Position numbers and translations under genes: made by a program | The notes under the pieces: generated by a model | Told to the model about the DNA's origin: nothing | The model's input: only the letters and a program-made list of their open reading frames with translations | Databases searched by the model: none | Shown here: piece after piece, positions 12,582-24,629 of the stretch | Layout of the letters: every line of letters starts with the position of its first letter | Numbering within the stretch: position 1 is the first letter of the stretch | Origin: Icerya purchasi | Lineage: Eukaryota; Arthropoda; Insecta; Hemiptera; Monophlebidae | Assembly (NCBI GenBank): GCA_039619475.1 | Contig: CM077115.1 | Location: 512,698,815-512,762,814 of the forward strand | DNA length: 64,000 bases | Reading direction: 5' to 3'

Positions 12582-13542
12582 GGATTTATGTATAATAGTG
12601 TAAATAATTCATAACACGTTAAAATATAATAATAATAATAGTAGTAATAATAGTAATAATAATAATAATGTAATTGTATTCAGTGTTTTTGTAGTTGGTC
12701 GTTTGTTGGTTTTAGCGAATTTCTTTGCATTTTGTAACGTATATAAATAAATCAACCGCAGTTTCTCAGCACATACTTTTTCAGACCGTTATTTATGAGA
12801 GTAATTTAATAATGTGAATCCGCTAGTTGTTGACTTATTGATATGTGCATACGTGTACTTGTGTGTATTCTATTTATTCTGGCCACGGTACCGTTCATGC
12901 TGCTGAATATTGCATATAAATCACACTCGGTATTAGGTATTATTAACGCCCACCAAGTCGAAGCTAATCTGTATATATACTATTTTCAGCGCTGAGTTTA
13001 TTAGTTATATTATATTCAGAGCAATGTGACACATTTAACTCTTTAACGTTAATAGTGCATATATAGTAAGATTTGGGTAATGAATGGACGAGGATGAATT
13101 TTTTTGAGCGAACTTTAAGACGACTTCACTTTTAAAAAATCAATTTTCTCTTATAAAAGTTTGTAAAAAATTTCATTACTACTATTATTTTATTTAGACT
13201 TTAAAACACGCAAACTCGTTAAGAAACAATTCAAATGTAATAATTGTGTATAAGTTATAAACAGTGTTAGAAGTGGCTCATTATTTTTTTTTTTTTGCGT
13301 AAGAAAAGTTAATTTTTCAAATTGTTTTTTGCCCCCTCTCAGCCATCTGTTTTTTCTTTTTAGAAAAACCTTTATTACACATGCAATTGTATGAGAACAG
13401 AATTAGGCATGTAACATTAACGCTAAAATAGAAGAAAAGGTAACAGCTCTATAATGATGGTCAAGTTGCAACATGCATTTCAAAAACAAGAAAAAATTTT
13501 AACATTTTTATTACTATTATACATCTTCTGGTAATCTATCTT
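10251..13542. other. No gene seen; AT-rich spacer with microsatellites
   Basis: Contains (ATT)n/(TAA)n at 10483-10527, a TA-rich run at 12537-12575 and (TAA)n with variants at 12625-12669. Short ORFs here have no recognisable domain. A tRNA A-box-like string near 10934 has no convincing B box. Confidence 0.5.
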
Positions 13543-13557
13543 CTATATATCTATCTA

Positions 13558-13605
<48 letters not shown>

Positions 13606-13614
13606 TATATATAA
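13543..13614. repeat. (TA)n and (TATC)n microsatellite
   Basis: Tract beginning with tatctatctatct units and passing into a long TA run of about 45 bp. Confidence 0.9.
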
Positions 13615-13689
13615 ATAAAAATTAAATGCTGTTCGTTGGTAGGCGCATTACCTGAGAACAGCTGGACTGATTTGGCTATTTTTTTTTTT

Positions 13690-14100
13690 TTTTTTTTAAG
13701 GTTTTTAGGGAAAGAAAAATTGGAAAAATTGCCCGGAAAATTGGAAAATTCGGGAAAACTGAAAGTGTTTTTTTCTACGGCGTTTTTGTACCAAATCAAA
13801 ATCATAACTCACGATTCGAACGGTGGATAATTCTTTTTTTGTATTGCTGATTATGGTTCTGGAAAAATTTTGAGAAGAAATATTCCAGGCAATTAGAATG
13901 GAAAGTCGGAAAATTCGGACAAACTGCAAAAATCATAATTTTTGTATGCACTCTCGATCATAACTGACGATAGGAACGACATATTTGGTTGATTTTATTT
14001 TTGTTTTGATTGTTATGCTCCCGGGATGGAAATAAACGAAGTGAATGCTTTCAACCGAAAAAAAATCTGGAAGATCCGGAGAAAAATCTGGAAAAACACA
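13690..14100. repeat. Imperfect tandem duplication, period about 170 bp
   Basis: Two diverged units carry the same order of words: ggaaaattcgg, actg, then atcataactCacgat (13800 region) or atcataactGacgat (13960 region), a gaacg word and a T-rich run, followed by gattatggttctgg or gattgttatgctcccgg. Short ggaaaa/tctggaaaa words recur throughout. No coding content seen. Confidence 0.55.
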
Positions 14101-14642
14101 TTCCAACCTAAATTAAAACGAAATTACATTTGTTTTTACTTTCGTGTTGTTTCGCAATCTGTCTAATAAATATAAGTTATAAAATAACCAATTTATTTCG
14201 CTATGTATGCAAATGTTGTTTGACAGCTGATTGTCAAATTGTGAAAGCCAATCGATTATGGTACTCCCAGACTTCAAGGTATTGTTCAAGTTTTTATTAA
14301 ATCTTTAAAAAAAGCTTTAACAAAAACTTGAAAGAAAATATACACTCGAGCAAAAAAATAACCCGGATTTTAAAACCAAATGATATTTTGGTTTTAAAGA
14401 TTTTTCGGTTTCCTTTAAAATCAGGAATGTTTTTTTGTTCAAAAATGTCATATATCATAAAGAATTGCAATTGATAAAATGGTAATGTCACAGCAAACCA
14501 ATCGAAACAAAGCATTTCTTTTTTTTCATTGTTTCCTTGAACATCGATCTTACAATCAAAATCGAAACGTGAATATAACACCTTGAGATTCATTGTGATT
14601 TTAAATTTAATCGCAGAAAATAAATCGTTTGGTTGACATGAA

Positions 14643-14812
14643 ATTATCTGCCGAGTGTTCTGCTTTGCTGCGACTTGGTCTTCATACTCCATATGGAGCC
14701 TCTTATATCCTATCTTTTCCTTCTCCACATATTGTTTCTATTATTTGTTCCTTCCTCCTAACAATAACTGACCGTATCAAGATATAATTGGCCCTTCCTT
14801 TTCGAATTGTTT
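14643..14812 (+). mobile_element. Family A LINE, 3' scrap
   Basis: Matches copy A1 at 4950-5110 word for word in places: tgccgagtgttctgctt, tatcctatcttttcc, ctccac.attgtttctattatttgttcc, and a gatataatt-cct block. It is the end of ORF2 plus the start of the 3' UTR. Similarity stops at aattgtttc, before the terminal signature, and no poly-A follows, so both ends are missing. Confidence 0.75.
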
Positions 14813-14835
14813 CAATTTTAGATTTTTAGAAGTCA

Positions 14836-15780
14836 TAGGGGAGAAGTGGGATGAATCGGACACATGTTTTTTCTCGGCATTGGAAGGTTAAAATTCAGTA
14901 CGAAGGCAAGCTATTGATAATATCTATCAAGCATTTCATCGACTGCGATATCCGTTTTCGTATAACCGAGATAATGCCAAAAAAAAAAAAACTTTGTTGA
15001 TTTTTGAAAAAATTTTGATTTCAGTTTTTTGAAAAAATTTCGTATATTGTGTGGAAATTTTGAAGACATATCAGGTAAGTTCATTTTATTGAAGTATTAT
15101 GAACAACCTGCCATAATTTGGAGCCGTTATTTCAAGGGGATTCTGAAATGGACCAAATTTTTGAAAAAATGAGCCATGGGGATGAATCGGACAGACTGAT
15201 TTACCCTATAGTTCGCGATGTGCATTTAAAGATAAACACACGAAATCTCGATAATGCCATGATTTGGAGCACCAACAGGAAGCCTTGTTTTGTTGTCTAC
15301 TCCATCCGGTTGAATGACTAAAAAATCGTTTTTGGACGTTTTGAAACACTTTCACAGGTATTCTCATTTGGGCCAAATAATCGAACGATGTTACTTATGG
15401 ATAACCATTGTTCCCATACGTCATACGAGGCTAATCGTTTTGCACGAGAACACAATATTGTTCTTTTTACTTTTCCGCCACATCTAACTCATAAGATTCA
15501 ACTGTTAGATGTAGGATTGTACGGACCATTCAAGAAAGCAATGTCTTATGCCGCAATAGATTACTTGGCAACCGCCAACAAAGCAGCTGTAATTACTCTT
15601 GATGTTATTCCAAAAATCTCAAAATCACCGTTCGAAGTTGTTTTTGTTCCAGTAAAAATCGTAAACCTACGTACACCCATTATCAATGTTACAGATTTTT
15701 GCCACTGTACCACATGAAACGCAATTAAAATAAATGCGTTTTTAAAATACTTAAATATAATAAATGATGCATTTATTTAT
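14836..15780 (+). mobile_element. Pogo/Tigger-like DNA transposon relic
   Basis: Region around a pogo-type DDE transposase fragment. The word gggatgaatcggaca occurs at about 14847 and again at about 15179, and a gccat(a/g)atttggagc word occurs at about 15109 and 15256, showing internal duplication. No inverted copy of gggatgaatcggaca exists downstream, so the right terminus is missing or decayed. The limits are approximate. Confidence 0.5.
15388..15717 (+). pseudogene. Pogo/Tigger-like transposase, C-terminal half of the DDE domain
   Basis: The 109-residue frame reads LLMDNHCSHTSYEANRFAR, then IVLFTFPPHLTHKIQ, then LLDVGLYGPFKKA. This is the arrangement of the second and third catalytic aspartates in pogo/Tigger/jerky transposases, where the usual pattern is LLxDNHxSH, LPPHTSHxLQPLD and GPxK. 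The aspartates in MDNH and LLDV are kept, but the usual QPLD is QLLD. The first catalytic aspartate block and the DNA-binding N-terminus are not found upstream. The 15118-15321 frame (67 residues) may be an eroded part of the same element. Non-functional. Confidence 0.7.
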
Positions 15781-16793
15781 TAATTTTTTTTTTTTTTTAC
15801 ATCTATTTGTTGTTTTTTAGTAATTTTTATGTTTAATAAAGCGCTCATTTTAGAATAATTGGTTTTCCTAACATCCATTACATATATAGCTTCCGAAAAT
15901 TTTAATTTCTTGTGTAAATCAAAAAGGTGAATTTTAATTCTTTGCACTATTCAGTACTTCTGTCGATTTACAAAATTTGATCAAATTTGGTAACACGATG
16001 TCTTCTTGTTAGACTAGATTTTTTTGTTATATCACTAATATAAGGAATGAAAAATGTAGGCATGTAAAAACAAGTGAAACAATTTTACTTTTTCGACACA
16101 GTATACAGGTTATGATGGTAACTCTTCCAGCATCATAGATTATCGTTATCCTGTGTTTTTAGGCAACCTTTATCAATATAAAAGTTTCAGTTTTGTTTAA
16201 ATAAGCCAAAGTTTCTTTCACATTTTTTGTGAATTGACGATCGATCTCACTGCTATAACAAAGTAAGGAAGAATTCGACTTTGTAGAAATAATAAAAATA
16301 TAAAGGTCCTTACCATGCATACTGAAAGCATGCGTACGGCCTCGGTCTTTTTATTATTCTTTCTTTATAATTTATGCTTAGACATATTTTAATGTAAATT
16401 GGAGTCCGTATATTTTATTGTTATAAAATATGGACTTGTATGTTGCAGTGTATTTCTGGTATTAGTTCAGCCTTTAGTACAAAAATTTTAATTTCCTATT
16501 TCAATGTTTTCATATTATCACCCATGCTTATGTGCTAATCAAATGTGCTACAACTTTACAAGGACTACTATATTTTAAAATTTGTAATTGATTTGCAGTG
16601 TTCTTTCGACACTAATTAGTAAAAAAAATAATTATTACGAAAAGTAAATGCAATCAAAATAGTATCAAAATAGAGGTCCATAAAAAAAAGTGATGTACAT
16701 ATGAAAATATAAACCAAATAAACGACACACATAATACAATAATATTTAAAAACCGTACAGATTCATCACATAATTCTACGTATAAAAATTATT
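15781..16793. other. No gene seen; AT-rich spacer
   Basis: Contains a T run at 15785-15799 and no recognisable coding sequence. Confidence 0.6.
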
Positions 16794-16803
16794 ATAATAA
16801 ACA
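16794..16803. repeat. Left target-site duplication of LINE B
   Basis: ataataaaca, identical to 18185-18194. Confidence 0.75.
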
Positions 16804-18184
16804 TATACAAAACATTAATACTCAGTAAAATCAATTATGCATGTCAGGTGTACTCATCAGCAAAGAAATCAGTATTAAAGATACTTGATCCAATACAAAA
16901 CTCTGCGCTTCGCATTATCCTGGGAGCACACCGTACTTCACCTTCATCCAGTTTGTGTTCCTTAACGGGGATATTACCCCTAAAATACAGTCGCTCGTTA
17001 CATAGCTATCGTAGTTTATTAAAGTGGTCGACTGAAAACAAAATAGTCTGCCCCTTCAAACCTGCTTTCCCCAACGATTTACTACCAAAAGTAAATAAAT
17101 TGCTGCGTAAACATAATGTACCCCTTCCGTGCCTGGCGGAAGCTAAGAGGTTACCACTGCTTCCACCATGGGACCAGTACCCAGTAAAAATAAATCTATC
17201 ACTATTAGAGTACAATAACTCGCAAACAGCTATAGAAGATCTCAAAAATAAGGCAATTGAGGTGATTAACAGATACGAAGATTTCACAAAGGTGTATACA
17301 GACGGATCTAAGGCGTGTACAGGTATATTGTCACCAGCAGCGTGTGCCTACGAAATTGATGGAGTACTAGTAGGGGTCCGTTTAAATGATGCGTGTTCGG
17401 CACTGGATGCAGAAATGCTTGCAGTTCTGCTCTGTCTCCAGGAGTACGACAGTTCCAAAGCTCAACCGAAAAAGATTTTGATAATTACTGATTCTCCGAC
17501 CACCATACAAAATCTACAAAATAATAATGCAGAAGAATCAATCGCGCAAAAAATCCAAGGGACTCTGCTATTGCTAGACCAGAAGGGCTTTCGGTTTGAG
17601 TTCCTATGGGTCCCTGCACATACTCAGATCCCGGGGAATGAGCGCGCGAATCTAGAAGCTCGGTCTGCTATGTTATCTCCAATGCCGCGTAAATCAGGAG
17701 GCCCAACAACACTCGATATTTTCCTACGCGAAAGACTAACTGAGCAGTGGAGCAAAGAATGGATGTCAAAGACTACGTTATTGCGCCAAATTAAGCCGAT
17801 GATCGATCCATGGTGGCCGCCGACTGATAGCACGCGTGTCGAATACACAACGATCAATCGGCTAAGAATAGGGCACACAGCTAAAAGTCATGACCACATA
17901 CTGCAAAGAATAACTATCCCTAATACATGTCCATACAGTGGTGAATTAAAATACCCGTCAGTACAACACATCATAATTGAATGTCGCACTTTTAATGCAG
18001 TCCGTCCAAGCACTTTCACAACGTTATCAGAAATATTAAGCGACAAATCATATAACACCTTGAAGAAGTTCATTCAGGATGGCGGACTGTTGGGTGGTCT
18101 TTAGGTAGCCTGGGCAGCTCTCACCGTGATAACCTTAGTAGTTAAAAACGGTATTTCATAAAAAAAAAAAAAAAAAAAAAAAAA
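16804..18184 (+). mobile_element. 5'-truncated RNase-H-bearing LINE of a second family (LINE B)
   Basis: Bounded by a 10-bp direct repeat and ending in about 26 A after a short 3' UTR (18105-18158). It starts within the RT thumb, so it is 5'-truncated. Its protein and 3' end differ from family A. The RT-thumb-RNase H-CCHC order fits the I/Jockey group of LINEs. Confidence 0.85.
16806..18104 (+). CDS. LINE B ORF2 fragment: thumb, RNase H, C-terminal knuckle
   Basis: Open for 432 residues with no native start; the frame runs from the truncation point (YKTLILSKINYACQVYSS). The thumb is followed by IQNSALRIILGAHRTSP, a linker, then RNase H (about residues 160-290): VYTDGSKACTG (first Asp), DAEMLAVLL (Glu), IITDSPTTI (Asp), and WVPAHTQIPGNERANLEARSA. 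In that last block the fourth acidic residue, normally Asp in NExADxxAR, is Asn. The C-terminus has a CPYSGELKYPSVQHIIIEC knuckle resembling the C-x-H-x-C end of I/Jockey ORF2. RT catalysis is lost with the missing 5' part. Confidence 0.85.
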   Translation, partial: YKTLILSKINYACQVYSSAKKSVLKILDPIQNSALRIILGAHRTSPSSSLCSLTGILPLKYSRSLHSYRSLLKWSTENKIVCPFKPAFPNDLLPKVNKLLRKHNVPLPCLAEAKRLPLLPPWDQYPVKINLSLLEYNNSQTAIEDLKNKAIEVINRYEDFTKVYTDGSKACTGILSPAACAYEIDGVLVGVRLNDACSALDAEMLAVLLCLQEYDSSKAQPKKILIITDSPTTIQNLQNNNAEESIAQKIQGTLLLLDQKGFRFEFLWVPAHTQIPGNERANLEARSAMLSPMPRKSGGPTTLDIFLRERLTEQWSKEWMSKTTLLRQIKPMIDPWWPPTDSTRVEYTTINRLRIGHTAKSHDHILQRITIPNTCPYSGELKYPSVQHIIIECRTFNAVRPSTFTTLSEILSDKSYNTLKKFIQDGGLLGGL

Positions 18185-18194
18185 ATAATAAACA
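18185..18194. repeat. Right target-site duplication of LINE B
   Basis: ataataaaca directly after the poly-A, identical to 16794-16803. Confidence 0.75.
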
Positions 18195-21100
18195 GTTTAG
18201 GTGCTACTCGTCTAGGTACGATTTATTTCCTGATCAATCTGGTCAATGGAAATCATAATTATCGATTCTTCAGTCTTACCATTTGTTTGGCCTTCCGCTA
18301 TGTATAACTGGAGTTTTTTTTTTCTTGTTTTTCCTGTTTCTGATCTCTTCTTTCTTATTCATTTATATCGGCAAAACATTCCGAATATTTTGAAATTTGA
18401 CAAGTTTCCTAACTAGCTTTATTTTTAAAATTACCTCGTTTAACTTATTATTTGCTTTGATGTTCTCTATTCAAAATTAAATTTATAATTTTAATATATA
18501 AACATAAAAAATATATTTTTAGTAAGATTATTGGGAAACCACATACATATATTATTGACTATGCGACGTATGACAACTGATTATAACGAGTGTAAGAGCT
18601 CGCGACACAGTTTTTCTCCGCTATCTATTATTTCCGTCGAAAAACCCCTGTACTAATGTTATACCTTATTGCAAGTTATCATTTCACACTCTGAACAGCC
18701 TTTGTGGTTTCCTTATTCGAAATTATTAATGCATGATGTTGTTATTGAACCTCATACGCACCAATTGAATCTATTGGATTTACTGGTAAACCAGCCTACT
18801 GAATACAAGTTGGAAGCAGATCTGCAATATTGGAATCGAAAAACCAAAATGAATCGACGGCTTATTAATGATATAAAGGGATATATTATTGTATTTTTAT
18901 GTCATAATTTAGAAATCGATTTATCTTTTTAACGATTCGTTGGTATCGGAAGATTTTTATATAGGACAAAAAAATAAATAAAATTATTTCCAAAAATTCT
19001 TTCCGGATTACTAATAACCGTAATAGTAATAAACATAAAGGGACAAATAAAATTTTATCGGAAACATGTTCCGCAGACGTGACTGTAGTAGCATTCCTGA
19101 AGCAAAATAAATGGTAAGCCTTACATTTACTTTCCTGGTGAGGAAAGTAAATTAGCGATTGTCGTTTTGTTTGCAGCAAAAAAGAAAAGATATCTGTACG
19201 ATTTTTTAAGTTGTTTATTAAGGGTTTGTTCCGTTTAGTTTATTTTGTTTTTTCCCTCGAGAAGTAGTTTAGCATTCCATACACGTACTAATGAGATAGT
19301 TGAAAAACAAAAAAAAATCTAAACTACAAAAATTATTCTTTTGAATTCGTAACAAACATGTGAAAAAAATAATTCCAACATTATATATAATGGATGATTT
19401 TTTCGGCTTGGATGCAAGTTTTCTATATCTGGATACTTTTATAAGCATATTCCCCTAAACATTGACAATAGGATAACCCAATAACAGAAAACTAAATAAA
19501 TACTTTGCGCTAAAACGGCTTCAGAATTCTCCTTCCGGGTCTCTGCCGGCATTCCTTTAAATAAATTCTCGCTTTCTGTAGTACAGAATGAAATTGGTGT
19601 CTTCTTTTTAAAATATTACAGTTGACAATAACAAATAAACTCCTGTTTTTTGAATGTTTATTCCGATGGAGGTTATATCAGTGTTTGTACTTTTCATAAT
19701 TGCAGCGCGAACAAATAACTGCTCTGAAATAAGTGTAATAATTGACAAACGACCGCAGACATTCAACCACATAAGCGGTACCGACGATCAATTGGTACTG
19801 TAGCTTATTTTGATGTAGTCCTTCACAGTCGATTGCGGTATTATATAAAAGGCGACATAACATTTTAATATGTTAATGATAACGTTCAGTCAATTCCATC
19901 AATCGGTTTTGTGGTAATACCCATCGCGTTACGATAGTCTACATTAGTGATGAGAATATTTGGAAGGATACATATCCATGGAGCTGTATCCCACAGCGGC
20001 GTTGATGATGCAACTCCGACTACAATTCCAGACATGCATCCATAATTCGGACCTAGCAAATACAAACTGAAATGAAAGTTATACAGATCCAGGTTCACAC
20101 GGTTCTGCTATAGAAGCTAAAATATCGAATTTGAACAAGGACGAATTCTGTCCTTTTCTGCTTTTCATATGGAATAAGATCAGCTAGAGAAATGAAAAGT
20201 GATAACATTGAAATTAGAAAGAAACGTTCTCTATCGCTTTTTTCTGTAGACAAAACTCTATGCATGATTCTACATTATCGACTTTGAAATTTCCTCTTCT
20301 CTTACTAACACACATAATCTAATCTCTGCGTAGACAACCAGTGCAAACTGTCGGATTCATTTGCGCCCGATGAATACATATCCGCGATGCAGTAGTTCCC
20401 GAATCTGCGATTCAGTTCTGGATCTATATCCGCAGAAATAACGAACGGTAATCACTAGTTCACATGAAACAAAGAGGTAACGTAAAATATAGTACACAGT
20501 AAAATCAAAACAAAATAGAATCAGGATGGTGTACGAGGTTATTTTCGGTACAAAAATTTTACCATAATTAAAAATTGTACTCCATCCTGTAGGATGGTGC
20601 ATTGAAAATTCTACTGGAAAGTAATATATTTTTGACTTTACCATTTGAAATGTGTTCCAAAACTAACTGATGCAATAATGCAGCTACATTTGATGCGTGC
20701 ATCCCTTAGAAGCGAAATATATGTAAACAGATAATTTTTCACTTGTAAACAAGTAACTTTTCACTTTCATTTTAAAAGCGATGACTGTTCTCGGGCGAAT
20801 GCTTTTTTGCCAAGACTGTTGATGATGTTATACCAGCTTTTTATATTGTTTGAAGTAAAGTATAAGTGGTTTTATCTTCCATCTAGTTGTCCTAGAGCTT
20901 GGATGTATCGAAAGAATTTGTCAGCTTAATCCTCTTATATTCTAATTGGAGATTTTAATATATGAAGCAGTTGGTACGTAGACGTTTGAGTTGAAATGTT
21001 TGAAAAATTTCTCTTTGCCAATTAGATGATTGACTTGAATAGATGAAACGAGTACACTTTTCAAAATCATAATGGGAAAAGTGCCATGGATCTTTTATTG

Positions 21101-21309
21101 TGACCGGGGATACAGCGGCAGCTAGATTAAGATATACGGCGCGTCACTTTCCCTTTACCGATCATCGAGTCATTAAAGACATTAACAAAAAGTGAATTTT
21201 GAGCCACCACTTCTATGCGATACCTCAACTGGAAAGAATAATTGATAGGAACGCACTTGTCAAAATTAGAGAATGTATCGAAAATATTGTTACTATTCAA
21301 GATCCTAAA
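18195..21309. other. No supported gene
   Basis: About 3.1 kb of AT-rich sequence. ORFs at 18669-18932 (+), 19886-20098 (-) and 20357-20644 (-) have ordinary-looking composition but no motif I recognise. A 16-bp perfect palindrome, ccatcctgtaggatgg, lies near 20582. Confidence 0.45.
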
Positions 21310-21501
21310 GTTTTTTTCTTTTTTTATAGGTTTTGACAACGAGGACGTTAGCCGAAAAAGAACTAGAAGAAGGGGAAAAAAATTTGTTTTCTTAAACGTT
21401 TAAGGATAGACGATAAAAATAACCGGAGACAGCAATAACAGAAGTGGAAGGAAATGAAAGAATATAAAAAGCATCAGTAATGGGAGTAGGGATACCGAGT
21501 T

Positions 21502-22062
21502 TTAGTAGAGAAGAACAGAAGGATGATTGTTCAGTAGAAAGGGTCGAACATTAAAATAAAACGTGATATCAGGATCACAGGGAATGTACGTAGAAGAAAG
21601 ATGAAAAGGACAAAATGGAGTAGAAGCAAATGAAAAGTAAGAAAATGGATATAGGAAGGAGTCTATGATTAAAGTGAAGGAAACAAATAGCCGAAGTTTA
21701 AGGGAAGGCAAGTATCTAGAAAACCATGGACAGAGAGGGTGAGATGGCTGACTAGAGAGGTAAAAGGAGGCAGGATTAGAAAATGAACAAGAATTAGTAG
21801 TTGAGCTATGGTTTTGAAATGAGTCATTTGGGGAAAGAAGAGCGATATTAAGAGCTGCTGAAAAGGTGCCAAAAAATCTGTCACTGGAAATGGACGAACG
21901 ATCTAATGAATCTAATTTATCACGCTTAATGTCTACATGGTCAAGAATGCACAGAAGATTTATCTCGATCGAATGAAGAAGGAAAATATCGAGGATGAGG
22001 AAGCGCATGAGAAGCATTACATAACCGAAAGAGGGAGCAGGAAGAAGAGTGATAGTGCGCAC
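21502..22062 (-). pseudogene. Family A RNase H to C-terminus fragment (A8)
   Basis: The frame aligns with the RNase H end of the intact copy at 61117-62646: HSIEINLLCILDHVDIKRDKLDSL corresponds to HGIHVDLLWVPGHSGISGNEKADSL. It shares long near-identical stretches with the plus-strand copy at 58238-58620 (same DKLDSLDRSSISSDRF residues). The upstream frame at 22081-22296 belongs to the endonuclease-RT linker, showing the deletion of RT. Confidence 0.75.
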
Positions 22063-22080
22063 TTTCAGAATCCATAGGAG

Positions 22081-23220
22081 CTATAAAATCAGTAAACGGT
22101 ATTGGTTTTTTAGAAGAAGGAAAATTATGATTGGAAGGACGTTGGGAGGGAGAGGATTTACAAAGGTCTTAGTCATTTTCCATGCATGAGAAATAGGAGT
22201 GGTTTGAGAAAAAGAGGGGCAGAAGCTTTTCTGTGAATTTTTCTTAGCTGTTTTAAAAACAGATCTGGCTTTAGCATAGATTAAATTAAACGGCATCTTA
22301 CGGTCCTCATTCCATTATAATGAGGAGGCCGCTCTGTTTTGTTTTTTTTTGTTTTTTTTTTGTAGAGAATTAGTCAGATAGGAGAAAAATAAGTTAAGAC
22401 AAAGGAGATTGATTCCGTGAAGAAGGCATAATGAAAAGATGGTTTTAAATGAACAGGAATTGAAGAAAACGAGGAGTCAACGAAAGAGCGGAAGATGGCC
22501 CAGTCTACTTTAGAGAGGATTCATTTGAGATAGGTGAAGAGAGGCTTGTAAGGAATATAAGAGGGAAAGTCTTTAAAAGAAATAATAATAGGGATATGAT
22601 CACTTCCAAAGGTATCGTTTAGAGTTGATTATGAACAATTGCGACTAAAATTAGGAAAAGTGAATGACAAGTCTATAGAACTGGAAGACAAAGAACTTTT
22701 AATGTAAGTAGGCTAAACATCATTAAGGAGGATTAAGTCATTTTGTAAGATAAAATTTTCACGTGCGAAATCACTACTGTTGTACCCACTGCAAAGCCCA
22801 AAAAAGTAAGTGCCCAATCCCGGCTATAACATAAGGGGAAGGGGGGCGAATTAATAAATGATTGAAAAGGGAAGTTAGGTAGAGCATAGTTAGGAGAAAT
22901 GTAAACCGAGGTGTGGTTAATTGGTTTTGCGGAGTTGTTACTGAGATGCGGACGAAGACTAAAAGGATTAGATGGAAGAGAAGGATAGATGTCGCGAGTT
23001 AGAAAGCGGATATAATTTCTGATTAAAACATGCGAAACACCGTATCCGTCATTGCGATTAGAACTAATTAAAAAGAAAAAAGCACGCGCGTTAACGTCAG
23101 AGGAACCTTTTAGCCAAGTTTTTGAGAGTAGCGTAATACTTATATTGATCCAACGAGCTCTTAAGAGAATTTCTATTCGCTTTCAGGCTATGGAAATTCC
23201 ACCGTAATATTCTTATAGGC
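22081..23220 (-). pseudogene. Family A endonuclease and linker remnant (A8)
   Basis: Minus-strand fragments of the APE-like endonuclease: the N-terminal NxxSLKANRNSL block, a DGYG-like block read as TDTVFRMF/GYGVSHVLIRN in adjacent frames, and the EN-RT linker with AKARSVFKTAKKNSQKSFC and HAWKM. It is broken by many stops. The linker corresponds to the 82-551 segment of copy A1. Confidence 0.6.
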
Positions 23221-24097
23221 AAGGCGCAATGAAGAGAAAAATGAGAAGTATAAAAAATAAGCAAATGAATAAAAGAAGATGAACGTGAGCTAGCAGGATA
23301 ATAGGAAAATAATGGAAAGCCCAAATGGCCAGAGTATGAATGAAGAATCTGAAAGACTATGATACAGTCATCCGCATAGCCCAATTTGAATACAAACAAC
23401 GCAAGGATTAAGTAAAAAAAGTGAAAGTAAGATTAACAGAGAGTTTTTATATCCAAGTTCCTATCATTCGAATAAATCATTGCGTGTATGAGCATTGCTA
23501 TCAACGAACTTAGTCAAACAAAACAAGCATCACCATAATGGAAAATATTATACAAAATATATATATATATATATAGCCAAATGGTATAAAGATGTAAAAT
23601 AATAATAAGAAAAACGATAGTAAGATTTAATCGGGAACAGCATCATCCGTCGCTTGAAAAATTTATTCCATCTGGGTACCTGTATGCTATCAGGTAACTT
23701 AATTAAAGGAGGTAGGCAATACCAAGAGAAAGTGCTGAGAGGAAGATTAAAAATCTTTAAGGAATCAACTTTGGTACTGAAGAAACGAATTCTGTTTGAT
23801 AGTCATATACAGATAATTCATATAACCAGTTTTAAGAATCATCATACATAAAAATAGAAACTTGGAAAAGACGTAAAAAATAACGAACAGAAATATTGAG
23901 AGCGATAAGAATCCGAAGCACATAAGCAGAAAAGGAATGTTGAGGTGAAGGAGAAAAAATAATAAGAAATAATCGAACAATACATGTTAATATGAAACAA
24001 CAGTGAAACTAGAGAAAATATTGACTAACAAAATCTGTAAGACTGCAGAACTTGACATAAAACTGTTATCTTATCATCCAAATTAGGAATTCCGAAG
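23221..24097. other. No supported gene
   Basis: Purine-rich on the plus strand like the neighbouring LINE, so it may hold decayed family A 5' sequence. A YADD string read on the minus strand near 23370 lacks surrounding RT motifs. Confidence 0.4.
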
Positions 24098-24236
24098 TAG
24101 ATAGTTATCCCATTGCTACTGTCCTTTGTCCTCTCCATTTCTGACCGCCTGGTTATTTAGTTATAACTGTTAATTTTTCATGTTGTTGGGTCAAGGCCGC
24201 TGGCGCGCCCAGGGTAGGAAAAAAAAAAAAAAAAAG
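24098..24236 (+). mobile_element. Family A LINE, 3' scrap with poly-A
   Basis: About 140 bp: the last codons of ORF2 (similar to 56180-56238), then gttgttgggtcaaggccgct and a cgcgcccagggtagg end, then about 15 A. Nearly identical to the 3' end of the copy at 55673-56320, so both belong to the same subfamily. Confidence 0.8.
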
Positions 24237-24629
24237 ATAATAAAGTAGTAAAAATTAAATCATTTTCGGAAGGAAGGACAGTAGAAACAGAATTATTGAC
24301 GGTCGGAGGTATGCCAGTATTCACATTGGTTTAACAAAATGAGGAATCACACAGACGGACTTTATGAATGGACAGAAATTACTGGCCGGAAGACCTTTAT
24401 AGACGGTATTAGTGATTAATTTAGAATAGTATATATTAAAATGATTCTGTGATTTCAATTGGAAATTACGTTTTTGGGAAAGTAGAGTCTAATATATAAA
24501 GAGGAGAAACTACTGGAATAATTTTGCCGTTTTTTTTTTGTGTTATTAGAAGAGTCCCGCGTAAGGCGGAAAATTGTTTGGGTTAGAAATATCAGCAAAG
24601 GTTAAAGCCGGTAGGAAACCAGTTTCTCT

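Larger units (their letters stand above)
21310..23220 (-). mobile_element. Family A LINE copy A8, minus strand, RT domain deleted
   Basis: The 3' end (as T-rich at 21310-21327) is followed by an eroded terminal signature (gttttgacaacgaggacgtta). Reading on the minus strand from the high end: endonuclease start (ILRWNFHSLKANRNSLKSSLDQYK at about 23200), GYGVSHVLIRNYI, the VDWAIFRSFVDS region, the linker PHYNGMR (from PWWNE) and KKNSQKSFC...ISHAWKMTKTF (22081-22296), then directly RNase H (22062-21502). The whole RT domain is absent at the 22062-22081 junction. Full of stops and frameshifts. Confidence 0.75.

Noticed and set aside
14297..14728. 143-codon minus-strand ORF
   Set aside because: It runs antisense through a plus-strand family A scrap and AT-rich sequence, with no domain.
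23340..23400. YADD-like string (LGYADDCIIVF) on the minus strand
   Set aside because: No neighbouring RT motifs, and it lies upstream of the endonuclease start of copy A8, where no RT domain is expected.
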